Shown here: in pieces, positions 61,994 through 64,000 of the stretch
Numbering within the stretch: the first letter of the stretch is position 1
Layout: each line of letters begins with the position of its first letter
NCBI RefSeq assembly: GCF_015222005.1
Contig: NZ_JADFFL010000002.1
Location: 186,001 to 250,000 of the forward strand
Length of the DNA: 64,000 nucleotides
Source of the DNA: Mucilaginibacter myungsuensis
Lineage (GTDB): Bacteria > Bacteroidota > Bacteroidia > Sphingobacteriales > Sphingobacteriaceae
Direction of reading: 5' to 3'
Translations under genes and position numbers: made by a program
The notes under the pieces: model-generated
What the model saw: the letters and a program-made list of their open reading frames with translations, nothing else
What the model was told of the DNA's origin: nothing
The model's database searches: none

Positions 61994-63838
61994 ATGTTCA
62001 AACGGACCATCCTTACTGCCTTGGCGACCATCTTCGTCGCCATCAGTGCGAACGCACAATCCCTTCGTATTAACCAAGGGCATAGCCATAACGATTACCA
62101 CCAAAACATTCCCCTGCTGCAAAGCTATTACGCGGGTATGGGTTCTATCGAGGCTGATGTTTTTTTACAGGATGGCAAGCTATATGTAGCGCACGATAAA
62201 AAAGAGATCGAGGTCGACAAAACTTTAGACCGCTGTTATCTGAAACCGCTGGCCGAGCTTTTTAAAAAGAATGGCAACCGCGCCTATGCAGATCCAAAAT
62301 ACAGCTTACAGCTGATCGTAGATATTAAGGAGAACCACATAGGCGTGATCGCCGAGCTGATCAAAGAGTTGGCTCCGTATCCGGGCGTTTTTGATGGTAC
62401 CGCTCGGGGGGGCATTAAGCTGGTTTTGAGCGGCGATATGCCTGTGCCGGCCAACTTCAACAATTTTCCGGCGTATATTTATTACGATGGTAGGCCATAC
62501 ACTACCTATACTGCCGATCAGTTAAAGCGTGTGGCCATGATCAGCGATGCCCTACCTAATTACACCAAGTGGAATGGCAAGGGAACACCAACACCTACCG
62601 ACCTGGTTAAGTTAAAGGACATTGTCATGGCGGCACATAAAAAAGGTAAACCGTTCCGCTTTTGGGCCACGCAGGATAGCCCCAATACCTGGATCGAGCT
62701 GGAAAAGATCGGGGTGGACTGGATCAACACCGACCATCCGCAAGACCTTACAAACTTTTTAAAGAACCGTGCCAAACTTGAATACGTTAACCCTACACCT
62801 TACGCGCTTTACACGCCAACATATAAAAGCGATGGCGCTAATAAAAAAGTCAAGAACGTTATTTTATTGATAGGTGATGGGATGGGTTTGGCGCAGATCC
62901 AGGCCGGGCTGACCGCTAACCATGGGCAGTTGAATATTTATCAATGCCGCAATATCGGCTTTTCGCAAACACGCGCCGCCAATTCAGACAATACCGATTC
63001 GGCTGCCGGGGCTACAGCTATGGCAACGGGTCAAAAAACCAATAACCGCTATATCGGGATGGATCCGCAGGGTAGGCCTTTAACTAACCTGCCCGATATT
63101 TTGGCTAAGGATGGCATTAAAAGCGGTATCATCAGTGCAGGCAATATTACAGACGCTACCCCTGCTTGCTTTTACGCCCACGTTACCGAGCGCGATTCGA
63201 TGCAAATGATCGCCCGGGATCTGTTAAACAGCAAGATCGATCTACTGATCGGCTCCGGCGCGAAATACTTCCAAAACAATAAGGATAAAGCGCTGGTGCA
63301 AAAGCTGGCAGATAAACAATTCCGCTCGTTTACTTCTTTGGCCGATGCAGAAAGCGTGAAGACGGGCAAACAACTGATCTTGCTGCCGGATGCTGATACC
63401 CGCCGCATGTTGGATGGCCGTGGCGATATGCTTGGCCGCTCGCTAAAACACGGTATCGAAGTACTATCTAAAAACAAAAAGGGTTTCTTTGTGATGGCTG
63501 AGGGCGCGCAGATAGATCACGGCGGCCACGCTAACGATCTGCCATTTGTAATAACCGAACTGCACGATTTTGACAAGACCGTTGCCGAGGCCTTAAAATT
63601 TGCCGATCAGGATGGCGAGACTTTGGTGATCATCACTGCCGATCATGAGACCGGCGGATTGACCCTGTTAGATGCTTCAACAGAAAAGGGCAGCGTACTG
63701 ACATCGTTCAGCACCAACGATCACACCAGTATCAACGTACCGGTTTTTGCTTACGGCCCGCACTCGCAGGACTTTACGGGAACTTATCAAAACACCGAAA
63801 TCTTTAAAAAAATATTGGCTCTGATAACCGGAAAATAA
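61994..63838 (+). CDS. Exported fusion of an AIM6/PI-PLC-like phosphodiesterase domain and alkaline phosphatase
   Basis: The 614-residue protein has a signal peptide (LTALATIFVAISANAQ). A TIM-barrel-like domain (about 27-256) begins GHSHNDYHQNIPLLQSYYAG, contains SIEADVFLQDGKLYVAHD, and resembles AIM6/PI-PLC-like phosphodiesterases. A full alkaline phosphatase domain (about 285-614) follows: LLIGDGMGLAQ with Asp295, nucleophile Ser336 in TDSAAGATAMATG, EGAQIDHGGHAND and ITADHETGG. The two could act in turn, releasing a phosphomonoester and then phosphate. It follows GH92 in the same direction. Confidence 0.9.
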   Translation: MFKRTILTALATIFVAISANAQSLRINQGHSHNDYHQNIPLLQSYYAGMGSIEADVFLQDGKLYVAHDKKEIEVDKTLDRCYLKPLAELFKKNGNRAYADPKYSLQLIVDIKENHIGVIAELIKELAPYPGVFDGTARGGIKLVLSGDMPVPANFNNFPAYIYYDGRPYTTYTADQLKRVAMISDALPNYTKWNGKGTPTPTDLVKLKDIVMAAHKKGKPFRFWATQDSPNTWIELEKIGVDWINTDHPQDLTNFLKNRAKLEYVNPTPYALYTPTYKSDGANKKVKNVILLIGDGMGLAQIQAGLTANHGQLNIYQCRNIGFSQTRAANSDNTDSAAGATAMATGQKTNNRYIGMDPQGRPLTNLPDILAKDGIKSGIISAGNITDATPACFYAHVTERDSMQMIARDLLNSKIDLLIGSGAKYFQNNKDKALVQKLADKQFRSFTSLADAESVKTGKQLILLPDADTRRMLDGRGDMLGRSLKHGIEVLSKNKKGFFVMAEGAQIDHGGHANDLPFVITELHDFDKTVAEALKFADQDGETLVIITADHETGGLTLLDASTEKGSVLTSFSTNDHTSINVPVFAYGPHSQDFTGTYQNTEIFKKILALITGK

Positions 63839-63870
63839 CGACAGTAGATTTTTCTGCAAATTTTGCGTTT

Positions 63871-63891
63871 AACTTACATTAATTGTAGGTT
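63871..63891. promoter_or_regulatory. Palindromic operator candidate before the NUDIX gene
   Basis: AACTTACA-TTAAT-TGTAGGTT is a palindrome with one mismatch per arm, ending 5 nt before the ATG at 63897. NUDIX-type regulators (NrtR/AraR-like) bind such sites near their own genes. Confidence 0.5.
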
Positions 63892-63896
63892 TGGGT

Positions 63897-64000
63897 ATGG
63901 CTGCTATCCAAAATATCAAGGTCTCTGTTGATGCTGTAGTGTTTGGTTACACTTCTAAAGAGGGCCTGTCGGTATTGTTGATCAAACGCAAAATAGAACC
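63897..64000 (+). CDS. NUDIX hydrolase-type protein, N-terminus only
   Basis: The open frame runs 34 residues to the window edge: it begins MAAIQNIKVSVDAVVFGY and reaches SVLLIKRKIEP. This is the typical opening of NUDIX domains in NrtR/AraR-type regulators of Bacteroidota, which carry a winged helix at the C-terminus. The NUDIX box itself lies beyond the window. The palindrome directly upstream supports a regulator, but this remains inference. Confidence 0.65.
   Translation, partial: MAAIQNIKVSVDAVVFGYTSKEGLSVLLIKRKIE

Overview
The window looks like a chromosome segment from a Bacteroidota species of the Sphingobacteriaceae type (Mucilaginibacter or Pedobacter like). The evidence is the protein set (BT_3928-type DoxX protein, tandem DUF1599, GH92 mannosidase, a Mrp protein with a PAEL segment, SPW-repeat protein), repeated -7 promoter boxes of the form TAnnTTTG, weak or absent Shine-Dalgarno sequences, and moderate G+C. 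The genus is an inference. No rRNA, tRNA or CRISPR array was seen.

Layout: 1-13.5 kb holds a truncated Uma2 gene, uvrB, upp, an aroK/DoxX/DUF1599 group facing folP, an EcsC protein, a hydroxyacid dehydrogenase, greA, a HIT protein, L-serine ammonia-lyase, a lipoprotein and an A-type Fe-S carrier. 13.5-20.4 kb holds a mutase large subunit, dnaA with repeats on both sides, a PfpI protein, and a LysR regulator divergent from an MBL-fold hydrolase. 20.4-26.8 kb is a MarR-headed RND efflux operon (adaptor, pump, TolC). 26.8-38.5 kb holds a response regulator/GlcNAc kinase-like pair, rRNA methyltransferases (RlmI-like, RsmA), pdxA, a GT51 transglycosylase with an AsmA-like N-terminus, Mrp/NifU Fe-S genes, def and an M16 peptidase. 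38.6-55.8 kb holds hpt, an MFS carrier, murF, hemH, mfd, a DUF3800 gene, a TlpA-like protein, rplS, SprT-like, DUF1624, PhnA and ComM/YifB genes. 59.6-64 kb holds a GH92 glycosidase, a phosphodiesterase-alkaline phosphatase fusion and the start of a NUDIX gene.

The least ordinary segment is 55.8-59.0 kb, an A+T-rich accessory patch. It has a strong promoter, a structured leader of about 185 nt, a MazG-like nucleotide pyrophosphohydrolase and, overlapping it by 4 bp, a 730-residue protein. That protein joins a GIY-YIG nuclease fold, a Schlafen-group-3/DUF2075 SF1 helicase and a C-terminal S24 (LexA/CI-type) self-cleavage module with an apparent Ala-Gly site and Ser-Lys dyad. I read it as a candidate DNA-damage- or phage-responsive system.

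Intergenic DNA is rich in hairpin repeats: a 24-bp perfect hairpin, a 227-bp element with terminal inverted repeats, and a duplicated gene tail beside a 21-bp perfect inverted repeat. Several genes have a -7 box only 4-7 nt from the start codon, which suggests leaderless or nearly leaderless mRNAs.
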